Made by a program: the position numbers and the translations under genes. A DNA stretch of 64,000 nucleotides from Dipteris shenzhenensis (Eukaryota > Polypodiophyta > Polypodiopsida > Gleicheniales), in assembly GCA_047967505.1 (NCBI GenBank), contig CM106539.1. One strand, given 5' to 3'. Within the stretch, counting starts at the first letter, position 1. Each line of letters opens with the position of its first letter. The notes below the pieces were generated by a model. The model was not told the DNA's origin, did no database searches, and saw nothing but the letters and a program-made list of their open reading frames with translations. Shown one piece after another: positions 1 through 12,106 of this stretch.

Positions 1-1130
1 GGTTTCTATATCTTGTCATTTGTGTGAGCCTCTTCATCTCAGCAAAGCAGTGTATCATACCTGCACCTTCGACTGACGTGTTTATTCATCCCGTTGATCA
101 CTCTATTGACACCAACCATGCAATCTTCTACGACCCTGCATCATTCGACAGACATTATAGTTCTACTATAGCATACCTCCGACTTTGATGTCAGCTCTTT
201 TAGGTTGGTGAAACCCTTGTATTTCACAACCTATCGAATTCTTTCTCCATAGCGACATCGACTAGCCTCAGATCCGGATGTCTCTTCTACCGAGCAACTA
301 CACAGTCCACGACGACCTATGATGTTCAGCTTTGACATGTTCGGCATGCAACCATACACACCGTTCTTCACGCAGTCATATTGTGATCGACCAGTCTTTG
401 ATCCAGGTGGACTTTACTTTATGCATATTTTCTTCCTCTTCCCTTCGGCCTATCTTTTGGGTTTTATTCCCAAAGGCAAACTTTAAGGATGACCCACAAC
501 TTAAGAGGGAGAAATGCACATTATGTACACATTGTACAGGCTTCTACTACATAGTCACTGTGCTCACACACGCATATAGTACTCTGATTTTTTTCAAGTT
601 TTCTTTTCAGTTCTGGATGCTATCATATGCACCAAACGAAATCCACAAAAAGTTCTTGTACATACACCCTACATTCAAGCAAAGGATGAACTCTTGCTGC
701 AGCTTCGAGATCATGAGATGGATTTGGAAAGACAGAACATAGAAACAAGGGCCACTAGCTGACAAAAAGGGGGAGCTGCAGACTGCCTCACAGCAAGAAA
801 TTCAAATATTACAATAGAAGAAAATCGAATTGATGCCAGCCCAGCCAACTCTCCTAGGAGTCAATGCAGCCATTTTGGGAAGACAATACAGCCTTGGCAC
901 AACAAAAGTTGCTCTGGAGACACAAACTCAACATATGCTGCAGATGCATGCACAAAAACTTCTTCAACAGCATGAGGAACATCTAAGGCAAATCAAATTT
1001 TTTTTAAAATCAATGCAGAAATAAAGCGGAGGCCACCTTGTGTAGGGGTGAACTTGACACTTTGGTCTCAACCTAAATCACCTCAATCCAAGAGTGCCAA
1101 GGCAGAAATAGGAAGCGCTTTGGAGTAATC
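1..1130. other. Intergenic, no gene recognised
   Basis: Short open frames here (up to 136 codons) have no recognisable motif and no coding-like composition. I see no tandem repeat or element boundary that I can support. Confidence 0.5.
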
Positions 1131-1450
1131 TCAAGAGTGATGTGGAGGATGAGAACCTTGAGACCAATCCTCCCCTAGTCTAGTCATCTTTTTCAAATCA
1201 TGGTTGTCATTTAGTAGTATTCTGGTTACTTTATCCAGCAAGCATTCTGCTTCTAGACTATTACTTTTTGTAGCTTCCAGGAAAAGCTAGACAAACTGGA
1301 TGTCTTGAAGTCTATTGAGCAGACCTTCAAAACTGTTTTAAGAAGTAGCCTCGAGTAAATTTGCAATTTCAAAGACACATGCCGCAATAATTGCAGTTGG
1401 CAAGATCTCATCTCTATTTTGCGATACAGATCTCAACTCTGAATGGTGTT
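1131..1450 (-). pseudogene. Decayed coding remnant, family not recognised
   Basis: One minus-strand frame runs for about 105 codons with protein-like composition, interrupted by a TAA at 1338-1340 and a TAG further on, and ending at a TGA at 1131-1133. A plausible splice acceptor (ttcgttttcag) lies just upstream at 1451. Fragments such as DEILPTAIIAACVFEIANLL and LLDKVTRILLNDNHDLKKMT are helical and charged, unlike the surrounding noise. I do not recognise the family. The first stop could instead be the genuine end of a last exon, with the rest being 3' UTR. It lies downstream of the exon pair at 1749-2070 on the same strand but does not need to belong to it. Confidence 0.35.
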
Positions 1451-1748
1451 CTGAAAACGAACTCACCTGTCTAAAGGATACACACTGTAGAGCTTACAAC
1501 ATATGTACTGGGGGCACATTCTATATCTCTCACTTACTGCAATGTGCATGAAGTAGTTACCAAGCTGAATGGAACTTTAGCAAACTAAAATCACATACAG
1601 AGCTAATTGGAATTTTGCTAGATAAACAATGTCAACATAGGAATCATTAAACTTGGGTTTTACGTTATGTTAGATACTCCCTTTCAAGCTTAAAGCAAAG
1701 CCTATTTTCTTTCACAACAATGTAAAAGAAAACTGTTTTCAGACTCTT

Positions 1749-2070
1749 TTACTCGCACCATTTCACAGCCTTTCTCCCATACCAAGGCTCAGGATATGGC
1801 AATGCTGTAAGTGTCTGCTTTGGCTTTGTTTCATTTTTCTTCTCTGCAACCTTGGTACCTGAGTAAACAGCCAGTGTTTAAAGTGATAATAATCTATGAT
1901 ACCAGTAGTTGTGATACAGTTTTATCCCCTATACGTTGAATACGGAATTGAGAACACACAAGAGAGGCCTAACCTTCAAGATCCATTCTCTTCATTTCTT
2001 GATTGACGAGTTCTGCGGCCTTTCCAGCCCTCATGTTCCCTTCTAAGGCATCTATAATTTCTTGCTTTGA
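1749..2070 (-). CDS. C-terminal two exons of an unrecognised protein
   Basis: Two minus-strand exons splice in frame. Exon A (2070 to 1974, 97 bp) follows an acceptor ending ttggacag and encodes SKQEIIDALEGNMRAGKAAE and onward. It ends GAAG before a GT donor. A 115-bp intron follows, ending tttactcag. Exon B (1858 to 1749, 110 bp) completes the split Gly codon, encodes a Lys-rich stretch and then PYPEPWYGRKAVKWCE before TAA. The phases match exactly (97 = 3x32+1; 1+110 = 37 codons), which chance rarely gives. I do not recognise the family. The upstream exons are not obvious nearby. The CFAP53-like exon at 12.1-13.2 kb is on the same strand and could be the same gene across a transposon-filled intron, but nothing in sequence proves this. 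Confidence 0.5.
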
Positions 2071-3615
2071 CTGTCCAAGAAAAGTCACCCGAATAAAAAG
2101 GAATAGAGGATGTCAGATATTAGCAGCCCATTGTTAACTATTATGGAAATGTAAAACCATGAGTTGAGCAGTGGTCTGTAACATTATAAAGGCTTGGACC
2201 CTTGTCCGTGTTTTACATCTACCACACAAGAGTTCATAAGGTGAAAAACCAGTGTGCATGTGGTCAACGCACCAATCAGATAGCTCACCACTTTGAGTTC
2301 TGCTACCTGTGACATCTAGCATCCCAGTGGGACACATTTTCCAAAATCTTTTCTTCTTTAGAAATCTTTCCAAAAATTACATTTACAATTTACGTGAATT
2401 TTAGTATCTAAATTTGCTTTTAGCTAAGGTTACCAAATTGGTACGGCTCTTACTAAAGGTAAATCGCTAAAAGACGTATTTCAATACGAACATTTTGATG
2501 GATCTACCTAGAAATGGTATGGGATGCCGAGATGTATGGTCTATTAAAGGGATATGCTATTATAGCAGCCTCAAGATTATGGATTTTTTTGCAAAAGAAA
2601 GAATAGGACGTGGGATCTCGAGTAACGGCCATACACTCACATATGCTCCAGCCAAGGGCCAATGGGAAAGCCGCCATGTGCCACCATCTAGAAGAAATAG
2701 GAGAACTTCCGCGGCCTGAGGCTGGCCCACAGACGTGGCCGAAAACGGGAGATGACCTCCCATGGGACATCTTGCTCAAAAACCAGTGTTGTGCTCTCGA
2801 AGGTGTCCAAGCCGCTACCTCCAGCTAAATACTGTGTCCAATGCATGTCGTGTAAGAGAAGAAGGGTACCTCCTCCACCATGTCTGAGAATCCCACACGT
2901 GCCGACCAGAATCACTCTCATGGGTCCCACTAAAGATCACGAAGGGGCTGCCCCTCCTAGAGACAAAGACGCCAGACTACTCCCTCCGGCCTGATAAGAC
3001 TGAGACCGGATCAATGTGCTCCACCACTCCAAACCATCCAAGAGCTCCTCCTCCCTTGGGTCTCTATTCATCTAGGCCTACAAGCGGCCTTCTGGCCTAC
3101 TCTATAGAACCTGCGACGGTGGGAGCCAAGGGAGTCCCGAAAGAAGCGCATACTGAGGGGAACTCCTTTTTGCTAGCACTGACCGGACCAACATTGGGGT
3201 GTTCAATGACTACGTAGCCCCTTCCACCATGAGTTCGGGATCGTTGCATCAATCTCTGTCATCTTGGTAGCTACTCCTCTCAGGTGAGCCAATGCCTGCG
3301 TCCTATCCTCTGCTACTCGTAATGTGTGTGCTTTGTCCAGCATGTGACGTTCTACATCTATGATCTCAGGGTGCCAGATAAGCGGCTATCTCTCAAACTC
3401 TTTCCTGCACGAGGGGCTAGCATGAACAAGTCCCTCCGATAACGTCCGCCATACCCTATAAAGACTCCGCATCAACGAGGAGCCTTTCCCCATGAGAGGG
3501 GCCTCCGAGAAGATCCATCTATGGGACTTCTGCCATTGTTCACCTATGCGGGGATGTTCTTGAGGATACCTCTATGGAGAAGCAACTTTCAGGGCTCTCT
3601 GCCTGGGGTGAGACC
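2071..3615. other. Intergenic, GC-richer stretch
   Basis: From about 2490 to 3540 the base composition is richer in G and C than its surroundings and several short frames overlap on both strands. None has a recognisable motif. It may be an eroded retroelement, but no boundary or domain supports this. Confidence 0.35.
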
Positions 3616-3773
3616 TGTAGGAACCAGAATGGAAAAGAGTTGTGTACACAAGAGAACAAGAAGTGAACACAAGTGAACTCCAACTGAAATGTTCGAATGA
3701 AACAATACAAGTACTTGGTATATATAGTACCCAAGTGTTGGTCAACCATATAGTTGACTTATGGCCTACAACA
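3616..3773 (-). repeat. 3' LTR of a minus-strand copia element
   Basis: Read on the minus strand this 158-bp segment starts TGTTGTAGG and ends CCTACA, so its ends form an inverted repeat with canonical TG...CA termini. A TATA-like ctatatatacc lies inside. Just upstream on the minus strand (about 3805) is a purine tract (attgaggggggat) that can serve as polypurine tract, and the RNase H remnant follows. No matching 5' LTR was found in the window. Confidence 0.55.
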
Positions 3774-6262
3774 CCATATCATTGTAGATATCTCTAGAAA
3801 TCCCCCCTCAATGATATGGCTGAAGTACTCTAGGGTCTAGTCTCAGTAGTACCTAAAGTACCTAAAGTATCATGGTTGCACAAATTCATCCACATGTGGA
3901 TATAGCAAACCTATGGGAGTACAAAAGAAAACAATGTCATTTTACAACCCCTTGACATTGTTTGTATGTCTCGTATCCACAAGCCATGTCGATGTCGTGT
4001 GAAAAGAGGCGTTCAGAGGCTTTTAGTAAAGATATCGGCCACATTGTCCTCAGTGGAACAATCCCACACATAATGATATTGATTCTCAATGTGTTTCATG
4101 CGAGCATGAAATACATGATTGTTTCCAATAGCAATGCAACTCTGGTTGTCATAGAAGATCTGAGTTGCGTCACCATCCTGAGCATGATGCAAGTCATGCA
4201 AAAGTTTTCTCAACCACATACATTCCATAGTGGCTGAATTCGCAGCTTTGTACTCTGCTTCACTACTGGAGAGAGATGCTTGGTCTTACTTCTTACTGAG
4301 CCATGAGATACATGATGAGCCCAATGAGAAGCAATACTCGGAAGTGGACCTAAGATCATCTATGTCCCCTAACCAATCTGAGTCTATAAAGCCACTCAGA
4401 GAAATGTCACCATATGGAGCATAATGCAGCCCATATGTAAGTGTACCATGTACATAACGGAGTACCCTCTTCACTACATTCCAATGCGTGAGTGTGGGAC
4501 AATGCATGAATTGAGATTGAAGCCCTGTGGCATAGGCAATGTTTGGCCGCGTAGAGCTTAAGTAAATCAAACTACCAACCAGCTGCCTGTACAAAGTACC
4601 ATCAAACTTTTCAGCCTCATCATGCTTACTCAGCTTGAGTCCTTTTCCAATGGAGTGGCCACAGGCTTACTATTCTCCATCTTAAATTTATGCAACAACC
4701 CCTTGGCATATTTGGTCTGTGACATAGAAATCCCCCCTTGGGTTTGCCAAAATTCAATGCCAAGACAATAGTGTAAGAGGCCCAGATCTGTCATGTCAAA
4801 TGTCTGACAAAGAACGAACTGAACTGCTGCAATTTGCTGAGAATTATTGCTAGTCAATATGCTATCATCAATATACCAGCAAGACCAAATCTGATTTCTG
4901 TTGTAGGACATATAAATTTGGCGTGCGATTGTTCACAAAGCCCTGGGACAACAAGAGTTGATGTATCTTATGATACCATGCATGAGGCGCTTGCTTCAGT
5001 CCATACAAGGCTTTCCTAAGCTTGAATACCTTGTGCTCTTGTCCCTGAACAACAAAACCCTGGGGCTGATGCACATAGACCTCCTCCTTGAGATCCCCAT
5101 TGAGGAAGGCGGTCTTGACATCCTTCTGGTACACAGACCAACCATAAAATGCAGCAAGAGAGATGGCAGAGCAAATGGTAGTCATCTTGGCCACCAGATC
5201 AAAAGTCTCCTCCTAATCTATCCCCTCTTCTTGTGCACACCCCTTGGCTACTAAACGGGCTTTGTACTTCTCAACTGTACCATCTGCATGATACTTTATT
5301 TTGTAGATCCATTTTGTGCCAACCACATTCTTGCTAATGGGCGCATCAACCAAGTCCCATGTAGCATTCTTTTGAATGGATCCAATCTCAGCTTCCATGG
5401 CTTTCTACCACGCTAGATTGCCCTGAGCATCCTCAAAGCGCTGAGGCTCAATTTCAGCTTTCATCACTTGGGTCATGAGAGAAAAATTCACCTTGTTGTT
5501 AGCATTTTGAGTGGCTCTGGTTCTCCCCAATATAGGCTGTTCTTTAGCATCTGCAAGTGTCAACCTAGCCCATCTAGGAACTGAATTCTCAGCTGTCCCA
5601 CTGGGAATAGCATCTAGAGTAACATCCTTGCACGGCACTGATAACGCTTCCAAATATTGGGCTGTCCCTCCCCATGAGTTGGCTGCAAATTTGAAACATT
5701 TGAGGGAAAAGAACCCTCAACATATGGCAACCCTGCTGGAGCTGAGAGGTAGAGGGAACACCAACTGGAGAGCCCAAATCAGCATCATCCTCAAACTGAA
5801 TGATGTTTAATGCTATCATGCTCTACAAACAAAATATGCCTGCTTATGATTACTTTCCTTGTGGTTGGATCATAAAGTCTAAAGCCTCGACTTTCAGTGC
5901 TATACCCCACAAAGATGCATTTAATGCTTTTATCATCAAGCTTGGATCGATTTTCAGCCGGTACCAAATCATATGCAACAGACACAAACACTCTGAAGTG
6001 ATTCACCTTGGGCTTGTACCCATAAAATGCCCCAAAAGGTGTTCTATCAACCAATGCTGGTGTAGGGCAGCGATTCTAAATATATGTGGCTGTAACAATT
6101 GCTTCACCCCAAAATACTTTCGACATTCTCTTAAATTTCAGCATACACCGTGTCATCTCCATGAGAGTCTTGTTCTTCCTTTTTGCAATCGGATTATGCT
6201 GAGGCGTGTATGGCACTGTTTTGTGATGCTTTATCCCATGCTCTTTCAAGTACCCTTCTCAC
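3774..6262 (-). mobile_element. Truncated Ty1/copia retrotransposon (integrase-RT-RNase H)
   Basis: Minus-strand fragments give the copia order integrase, reverse transcriptase, RNase H. The integrase C-terminal part is at about 6260-5790 (FGAFYGYKPKVNHFR, IFVGYSTESRGFRLYDPTTR). RT runs from about 5400 to 4630 (TKWIYKIKYHADGTVEKYKA, LKQAPHAWYH, and a YIDD box at about 4870 in place of the usual YVDD). RNase H and the terminal ADIFTK motif lie at about 4600-4015. Several stops and frame changes separate the pieces, so it is dead. The gag, protease and first half of integrase are missing: at about 6262 the copia sequence is joined directly to a LINE reverse transcriptase in the same orientation. 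Confidence 0.85.
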
Positions 6263-8400
6263 GAAGGTGGGGCCGCAACAACTGCAAGCTCAAGACCTTA
6301 GCCAAGATCTTGCATGTAATGTCCAATAGGGTAATCGGTCTCCACTGACGAATGTCTGATCTATCCACCCCTTTCGAGATCAAGCAAATCCACCTCAACT
6401 CAGGGACTGAGGGAGTGAACTTGAATCAAAGAACTGGCACACCAATCGAAGGGGGGTGATGATGTGCTCCCAAAAACAACGAAAGAAGACGGGGTCAGTC
6501 CATCCTTTCCTGGGCACTTCTTGGAAGGGAGGGCTTGCAGGGCTTCCTAGAGCTCCTTATCTATGAAAGGGGCCTCTACTTGGACTACTGCCGCGACCTG
6601 TGCCCAAACCACCTCTCGAGCTACTGCAGTCACGGGACACTCTGCCTCAGACTGGAACGATTGCCGATAGAAGTCAATGGTCAGCTCCAAGATCTCCTGT
6701 GGCTGTGTGCATCTGTCCCAGGGGATCACGCAGCCGCTAGAGCTGTGACCCAGCTGAGCATGGCCCCGTGAGCTAGAAGAACTGTTTGGTCATCTTGCCT
6801 CCCTGTTGTACCCGTTTGGCCCTCGTCGAATGGTAAGAATATTCAGCCCATCTGAGCTCAGCGTCGTGCAGCTCCAACCTCGAGCACTCCAAATGGTCTC
6901 TAAGCCACTGGGAACCCAAGGTGCTCTCTAGGTCTCCCTATGGAAGCAAGGTCCCGTCTCAAGGCTTGATCACACTCCTACGGAGCAAATCTACGTCGCA
7001 CTGCCTGGGAATACAACCACTAATCCTAAGGATCACCTTGGCAAGACCAACCCTCCCTGGGATCCTCCTCAGGCTGCTACCAAATTGAAGCTACTGCCTT
7101 TTGTATCTCCTCCTCCTGGGGTAGTGCATCTGGAATGTGAACGCCTTTCTGGGGAAGGCCCTGATGGGGTAGCTCTAGTGGAGCACTATTGAGGAGTGAT
7201 CGGGCATTGTCGTGCTTGCTAGGATGCCGGTAGAGCCCTCCTAAGCATAGCCTAGTCCCCAACATAGAATCTGTCAATGCGCTCTAACAGGCCGTCATGT
7301 CTCCTCTGTCAATGCGCTCTAACAGGCCATCATGTCTCCTCTGTCCAAAGGAGAAGTGGAGGTAGTCAGAGGTCGTGGTAAACTCTACCTCTTGCCACGG
7401 GGCCCTGCCTCTGACCACACAAAGATGATTCGCTCCCACGTGCCCCTCTCTACTGATGTCATCTCAACAAAAGAGGCTCCTACCTGCTTGTCCTGCCCCA
7501 AATTCTAGGTTATTGAAGTCACCTCCAAGAATCAACATCTAGGAGGTTGTTTGTTAGTCTCCTCCAAAAAGCTGGGCGGTGCTACTTGCATGCTGGTGCA
7601 TAAACGTTTAGAATACCAATCCTGGACTCTCCCACCTGTACACCCAATCAAACTGCCCTAAGCCCCCCTGCTCAAATACCTCCGAGGCCACTGTCTGAGA
7701 CACCGAAATGCAGACTCCTCCATGCGGGCCTACCATAGGAGGGGACCACACCTCTGGGCCCCTGCCTGGCAGAAGATGGTGGCTGTGGCCAATATGTGCC
7801 ACTAAAAACATGTAGTCTGCAATCTGACCTACCACTGCCCTCTAAAGCTCCTGGTGAAGAATCAGGTATTGTGGCTGACTAAGTGCACGATTATGTAGCC
7901 CATGCACGCTCCAACTCACTATGGTCCAACTCATGGGGAGGAGGCGTGAGTGAACAGGGCTTGCTTATATGAAGGAGCCTACAAAAGAATCTAGAATCTC
8001 TGTGACTTTGACAGAGGCTTTGAGGGGGAGTAGTTCATGTCCGTAGGATGCTGGATCAAGGGTATGACCAGAGTCACTCCCACCTTCAAAGCCCACTGCA
8101 TCATGAAAGAGACCTTAAACTGCACCTCAAGTCCCACTATGATCACTACCATGCCCATGCTTACGCTAGGTCTCTCTAGAGAGAATCCAAGCTGAAAAAT
8201 GGCTGAGTCATCAGGTGTGAGCCAAATGTCCAGTCCCTGGGGGCCCATACACTCCGCCATCATACAAAAAATGTGCTCTTTCATCATGCATTCGAAGAGG
8301 GTGGAAGTCCACCTTGACAGTTTCAAACTCACCCCCCAGCCTTAGGTGTAGACCACTGTGCAAGTTAGCCAGCTTGAGGATCAGGTCATGCATCCCACAC
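6262..8400 (-). mobile_element. Truncated LINE (endonuclease plus partial RT)
   Basis: On the minus strand an endonuclease domain starts at about 7940 (SWTIVSWSVHGL), with GGVCISV near 7720, LILGGDFN near 7540 and the LLERID element near 7270. It is followed by the N-terminal part of a non-LTR reverse transcriptase: LPSKKCPGKDGLTPSSF at about 6530 and RQWRPITLLDITCKILAKVL at about 6340. The RT stops abruptly at about 6262, before its catalytic core, where copia sequence begins. The 113-codon frame at 7991-8332 may be a remnant of ORF1, but this is weak. Multiple stops and frameshifts show it is inactive. Confidence 0.75.
7271..7340. repeat. 35-bp tandem duplication inside the LINE
   Basis: Two adjacent copies of a 35-bp unit starting ctgtcaatgcgctctaacag differ at one base. 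They fall in the LLERID segment of the LINE endonuclease, so the duplication is a secondary lesion in an already dead element. Confidence 0.85.
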
Positions 8401-9542
8401 ATTCCCCCTCCACGAGGCTACTAGTCCCACAAATAGATCCAACGTCTTGGGAATCACCATTCCCATGTTTCCCGTAGACTTGAGCCCTTGGCATGTAGTT
8501 ATATTCCTAGATCCTTCTATTATTGCCATGTGACTCTAGCTTTGGAAGCCTACTTTTCCTAGACTAGCCTAGCTTCTTCTATTATTATCATGCCCCAAAT
8601 AGCCTGCTTTTCCTAAAATAGCGTTGCATTTCTTAGATCAGCTCTATCCACAAGATTCAGGCCATAGCCAACCATGGGTTACACTATTCCTAAACCCTTG
8701 ATCTATCCAGATCTTACCCTTAATCCTAGATTATCTAATCATGGCTAAGCCCTGATCAGTCTCAATAGAGTTGTAACAAGTAGATGGTCCTCTTTGAGCA
8801 TATTTGTCCTCTCGGAAAAAGCCCAAAGTGCCCTAATGTATAACGACTTTATAGAAGTCTAGTAAACCAAAGTGCCCTAATGTATATCGACTTTATAGAA
8901 GTTGTTCATAATATGATCGATAGCAATGGTCATATCATTAGAGAGCTCCAATGGATCACTTGATTTGTGAATGGGCGATCACATTGCTAGACTAGGAGGT
9001 AAGTAACTATGCATTGCAGCCTTCTTGAAGAGATCCATACTAACAGAAGCCAAGATACCACCCCATGTTTGATGAATTCTGCTTGAAGAGTCTCATGGTA
9101 TTGCACCATGCTTATATTTATCTTCTTACTGGGTTTAAAATCAAATTCTTGAGGCCTAGGTTGATCAGCGCTAATCAGCTGATCTATAGCATCATAAAAG
9201 GAGTGGACACAGCTTTCCACACCCCAGGGTTGGAAAGGGCAAAGGGTTCTACTTGGGTTGCTACTTGCAGCCCAAAAGTATCCTGTCTTTGTGATCTTCC
9301 AAAACTGCCTCAATTTTCTCCTGCCCACCCTTCTGCAACACCTCCTAGCCTCCGTGTACCTTGATTTACATTGTCTGCCTCCCTGCAGTCCTCTTTAGAC
9401 CAATCATTTCCTGGGATACCATCTTGAGTGAGAGATAGTGGCTGCGTGTGAAGATTCTCATAAGAATGAGGCTTGAAGAGATTGGCGGGTCTGAGATAGA
9501 GTGATCACAATATGCATGGTCAACCCTGGTCGCATGCTTATT
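8401..9542. other. Intergenic with a 44-bp duplication
   Basis: No gene recognised. At 8823-8902 a unit beginning ccaaagtgccctaatgtata occurs twice with a 44-bp period and one mismatch over 36 bases. Confidence 0.5.
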
Positions 9543-9733
9543 GCTATTCATGTCTGATAGGCATTTTCCCATCACCATTCTGGCAAGCCTCTTTTATTTT
9601 TTTCACACACTATCATGTTACCTTTATACCTTTCAGTGCTATTTATATCTGATATGCAATTTTCCATCAACATTCTGGCAAGCCTCTTTTTTTTCTTCGC
9701 ACACTATCATGTAACCTTTATACCTTCAGTGCA
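9543..9733. repeat. Imperfect tandem duplication, period 95 bp
   Basis: Two copies starting gctattcatgtctgat and gctatttatatctgat share cattctggcaagcctctttt and cacactatcatgt with scattered mismatches and small indels. No coding potential seen. Confidence 0.75.
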
Positions 9734-11039
9734 GCTCTTTTCGTTAGAGCAACCAGCCTGGCTTCTGCTGGCCCAGATGGAATAATAAGAGTTTGTTCTG
9801 TCACGGGTGTCAGCTACTGACCTTGTGCTCACCACAGAGCAAACCTGCAATGGCATGAAAATCCAAACTGAATAATAGGAGTATGTTTCCTCCTAGCATC
9901 ACCTAGCCACTATGTGCCCTCCACAGCCCAATCCTATTCTTCCCAACACAGAGCCAGCAGAAGATTCTTCCAAACAAGAGGCTCTGGGAAGACACACGTA
10001 ACCAGAAATTTTACTTATTTGGGCTCTATGTGTCTTGTCTGTGTAGCTGTAAAAGTTGATCAGGTTTCTTTCAACTGATCTTCACTCTGTGATTGCATGG
10101 TGTTCACCATGGTGCTCTCCACATGCCTCCCTGCTTTCAAGAGCCACAGCTCATTTCTCAAAGCAGCAGTTTGATTTCTTTTGTGGGTTTAAAATTCCCC
10201 TCCTCCAAGCATAGCTCTCCAGCATCCAAAACTTCAAAAGCGTCCTTTACTCCTGCAAACAATTGGGCAATCTCCGCAACATTGAAGCATTCAAAGAGTC
10301 CACTACGTTTATAGGAGCTGTGTATCAGCTTTCAAACAGTTGCACGCCTTGGTGCATTCATTTGTTTGTGATGCATTCTCATTGAAATACCTCCTGCATT
10401 TCATCTTTCAGCGCCTGCATTTCTGCAATTCATTCTTCCTGGCACAATTTATAGTCTCATGACTGGAGGCATTTTCCAGTTTGCCTTATTTGAATGAGAT
10501 AAGTGGATGCAATTGTAAGGCCTTTCCTGGGGATCATGTCCTCATAAAATGAAGAGGCATGCAATTGACTCGTAATACAGACCCATTTTGCAAGTGTCAT
10601 ACCAATATTGAAGGACTTGAGGGCAGTAAGATCAGCTACCCAAGGGGGTATCAATTCTGATGGGGCAAATATCTCCTAGCTGCAGTCAAGGAGCTTCAGA
10701 ACTACAAGGGGGACCCCTTACAGAGACAATGGGCCTGTGTTCATGTGTCAAAAGCATAGCCAGCCCTCTTAGGTGCAATAAACAAGGCCGACCCTTCAGT
10801 TTGCCTGCTTATTTAGGCCCTTCACCAGTCCAGAAGGGGTTCAATGAATCTAAGGCACGACCCTGTTAGCCAGAATGTAGACTAGGGTACTGCTTAAGGT
10901 GATCTTTAGCATCCTCACATCATGGTCATGCGAGAACATATTGCTGCTATAGATGGTACCATACCATTCATAATAACAGTAAAAAATAAAAACTGGCATA
11001 ATATGACCACACAAGCCATACATTGATTGTTTACCACAG
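9734..11039. other. Intergenic, possible small coding relics on the minus strand
   Basis: Short minus-strand peptides look protein-like: LIPPWVADLTALKSFNI near 10640, followed by a possible donor (attg|gtatga), and FECFNVAEIAQLFAGVKDAF near 10280. The first is vaguely reminiscent of a leucine-rich repeat. Neither extends into a gene model, so neither is annotated as a gene. Confidence 0.3.
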
Positions 11040-11240
11040 ACCACACATGACCTCCTGTCTCTTTCAGAGCCATCGTAGCCTTGAAGACATCGAGCAAATG
11101 TCCTCTCAATACAACACAGCATTCATCCGAAATCTTAGCTTTGCCACTCCAAGCAGGCCACCTACCTGTACCTCTACCCTCAGTATTGACAGCAAACCAC
11201 TCGGACCAGTGAGCAATACATGTGACTAACCTGGTCATTA
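11040..11240 (-). other. Open minus-strand stretch, possible exon
   Basis: A minus-strand frame reads HWSEWFAVNTEGRG and later CVVLRGHLLDVFKATMALKE. A possible acceptor (gagttaatgaccag) precedes it. It lies directly downstream of the pseudogene at 11307-11635 and could be its next exon. I do not recognise the protein. Confidence 0.3.
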
Positions 11241-11306
11241 ACTCATCCCCATATAGACACCCTCTTTAGTTTTTGGCAGTAATTATATCATGTGCATGAT
11301 ATTTAC

Positions 11307-11635
11307 CTTTCTCCTGCTTTTCCTTCCATGGGAAAGACGTGAAAAGTTTCTGCACTTGCATCCAGGGGCTCCTGTCAAACCCCTCTTAGAGCACGGCCAC
11401 ATGCTTGGTCTGCAGCTCCACGAACCTCCGGCATTCCGCTATGGAACAGGGTCATCCTCAATCACGCCTCTCTTCGCTTGGGATATCAATGGCCTCCATT
11501 TCACCCAATACCCTCAATGGCCGGTTCACAATAGAAACACGGTGTGCCTGTTGCCCACCTCAATTCTCAGCCGAACCAGCGGCTTGATAGGCAAGGGCTG
11601 GTTCGGCTTGAGATGCAAGGGCAACAATCCCTCAA
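11307..11635 (-). pseudogene. Coding relic with four in-frame stops, unrecognised
   Basis: One minus-strand frame of about 110 codons has protein-like composition (AHRVSIVNRPLRVLGEMEAI, AECRRFVELQTKHVAVL, GFDRSPWMQVQKLFTSFPWK) and ends at a good donor (gagaaag|gtaaat). It is broken by three TGA and one TAA. All four could come from CGA or CAA by a single C-to-T change, the pattern expected of decay at methylated cytosines. I do not recognise the parent protein; it could be a host gene copy or an element protein. Confidence 0.4.
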
Positions 11636-11929
11636 TGCATTCACCTATACCAAACCTCCATTCCACACGGGTCATCCTCTGTGCTTCCATGCAAGTGGCC
11701 ACGCTCCTCTATCCCTTAAGTTTTTTGGAAGAGGTGCCTAAGGTCTACGTGAAGCACTGCTCAATCCATTAATTCATCAATTCTAGTGAAGCGTGATGCC
11801 TGCATGTTTTCTTGTAAACTTTCTGAAATAAGTCCAAATAAAGGAGAAAGATAAAGTCTGGTACAGACGAATCCAAAACGCGGAAAGGAGGTAAGCTGTT
11901 ATTTTCAAATGCAGAAGATGGTTATAGGC

Positions 11930-12035
11930 TTCGACGCTGACCATTTTAGCTTCCTCCATCTTTTTGCGCGCATCAGGCTTGGAGAACTTTGCATCATCGT
12001 GAGTCCTCTGCATATTCTCTGCCAGCAGACAGCAT
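11930..12035 (-). other. Possible downstream exon of the CFAP53-like gene
   Basis: After an acceptor (gataacag at 12036) one frame reads CCLLAENMQRTHDDAK and PDARKKMEEAKM, charged and helical like the upstream exon. However, that frame does not match the phase left by the best donor at 12107, so either a weaker donor is used or the exon is coincidental. Confidence 0.3.
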
Positions 12036-12106
12036 CTGTTATCTTGCGCAGGACAAGCCTGAATGATTTCTAGCAATTTAACAGCTGCGCTTCGACTGAG
12101 GCATAC

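Noticed and set aside
5800-6348. 182-codon plus-strand ORF
   Set aside because: It is the antisense shadow of copia integrase and LINE RT sequence on the minus strand.
10457-10700. Leucine-rich repeat exon of an NLR immune receptor
   Set aside because: One LRR-like peptide between stops is too little; no NB-ARC or further repeats found.
11290-11772. 160-codon plus-strand ORF
   Set aside because: Composition looks like antisense of the minus-strand coding relic at 11307-11635; no motif.
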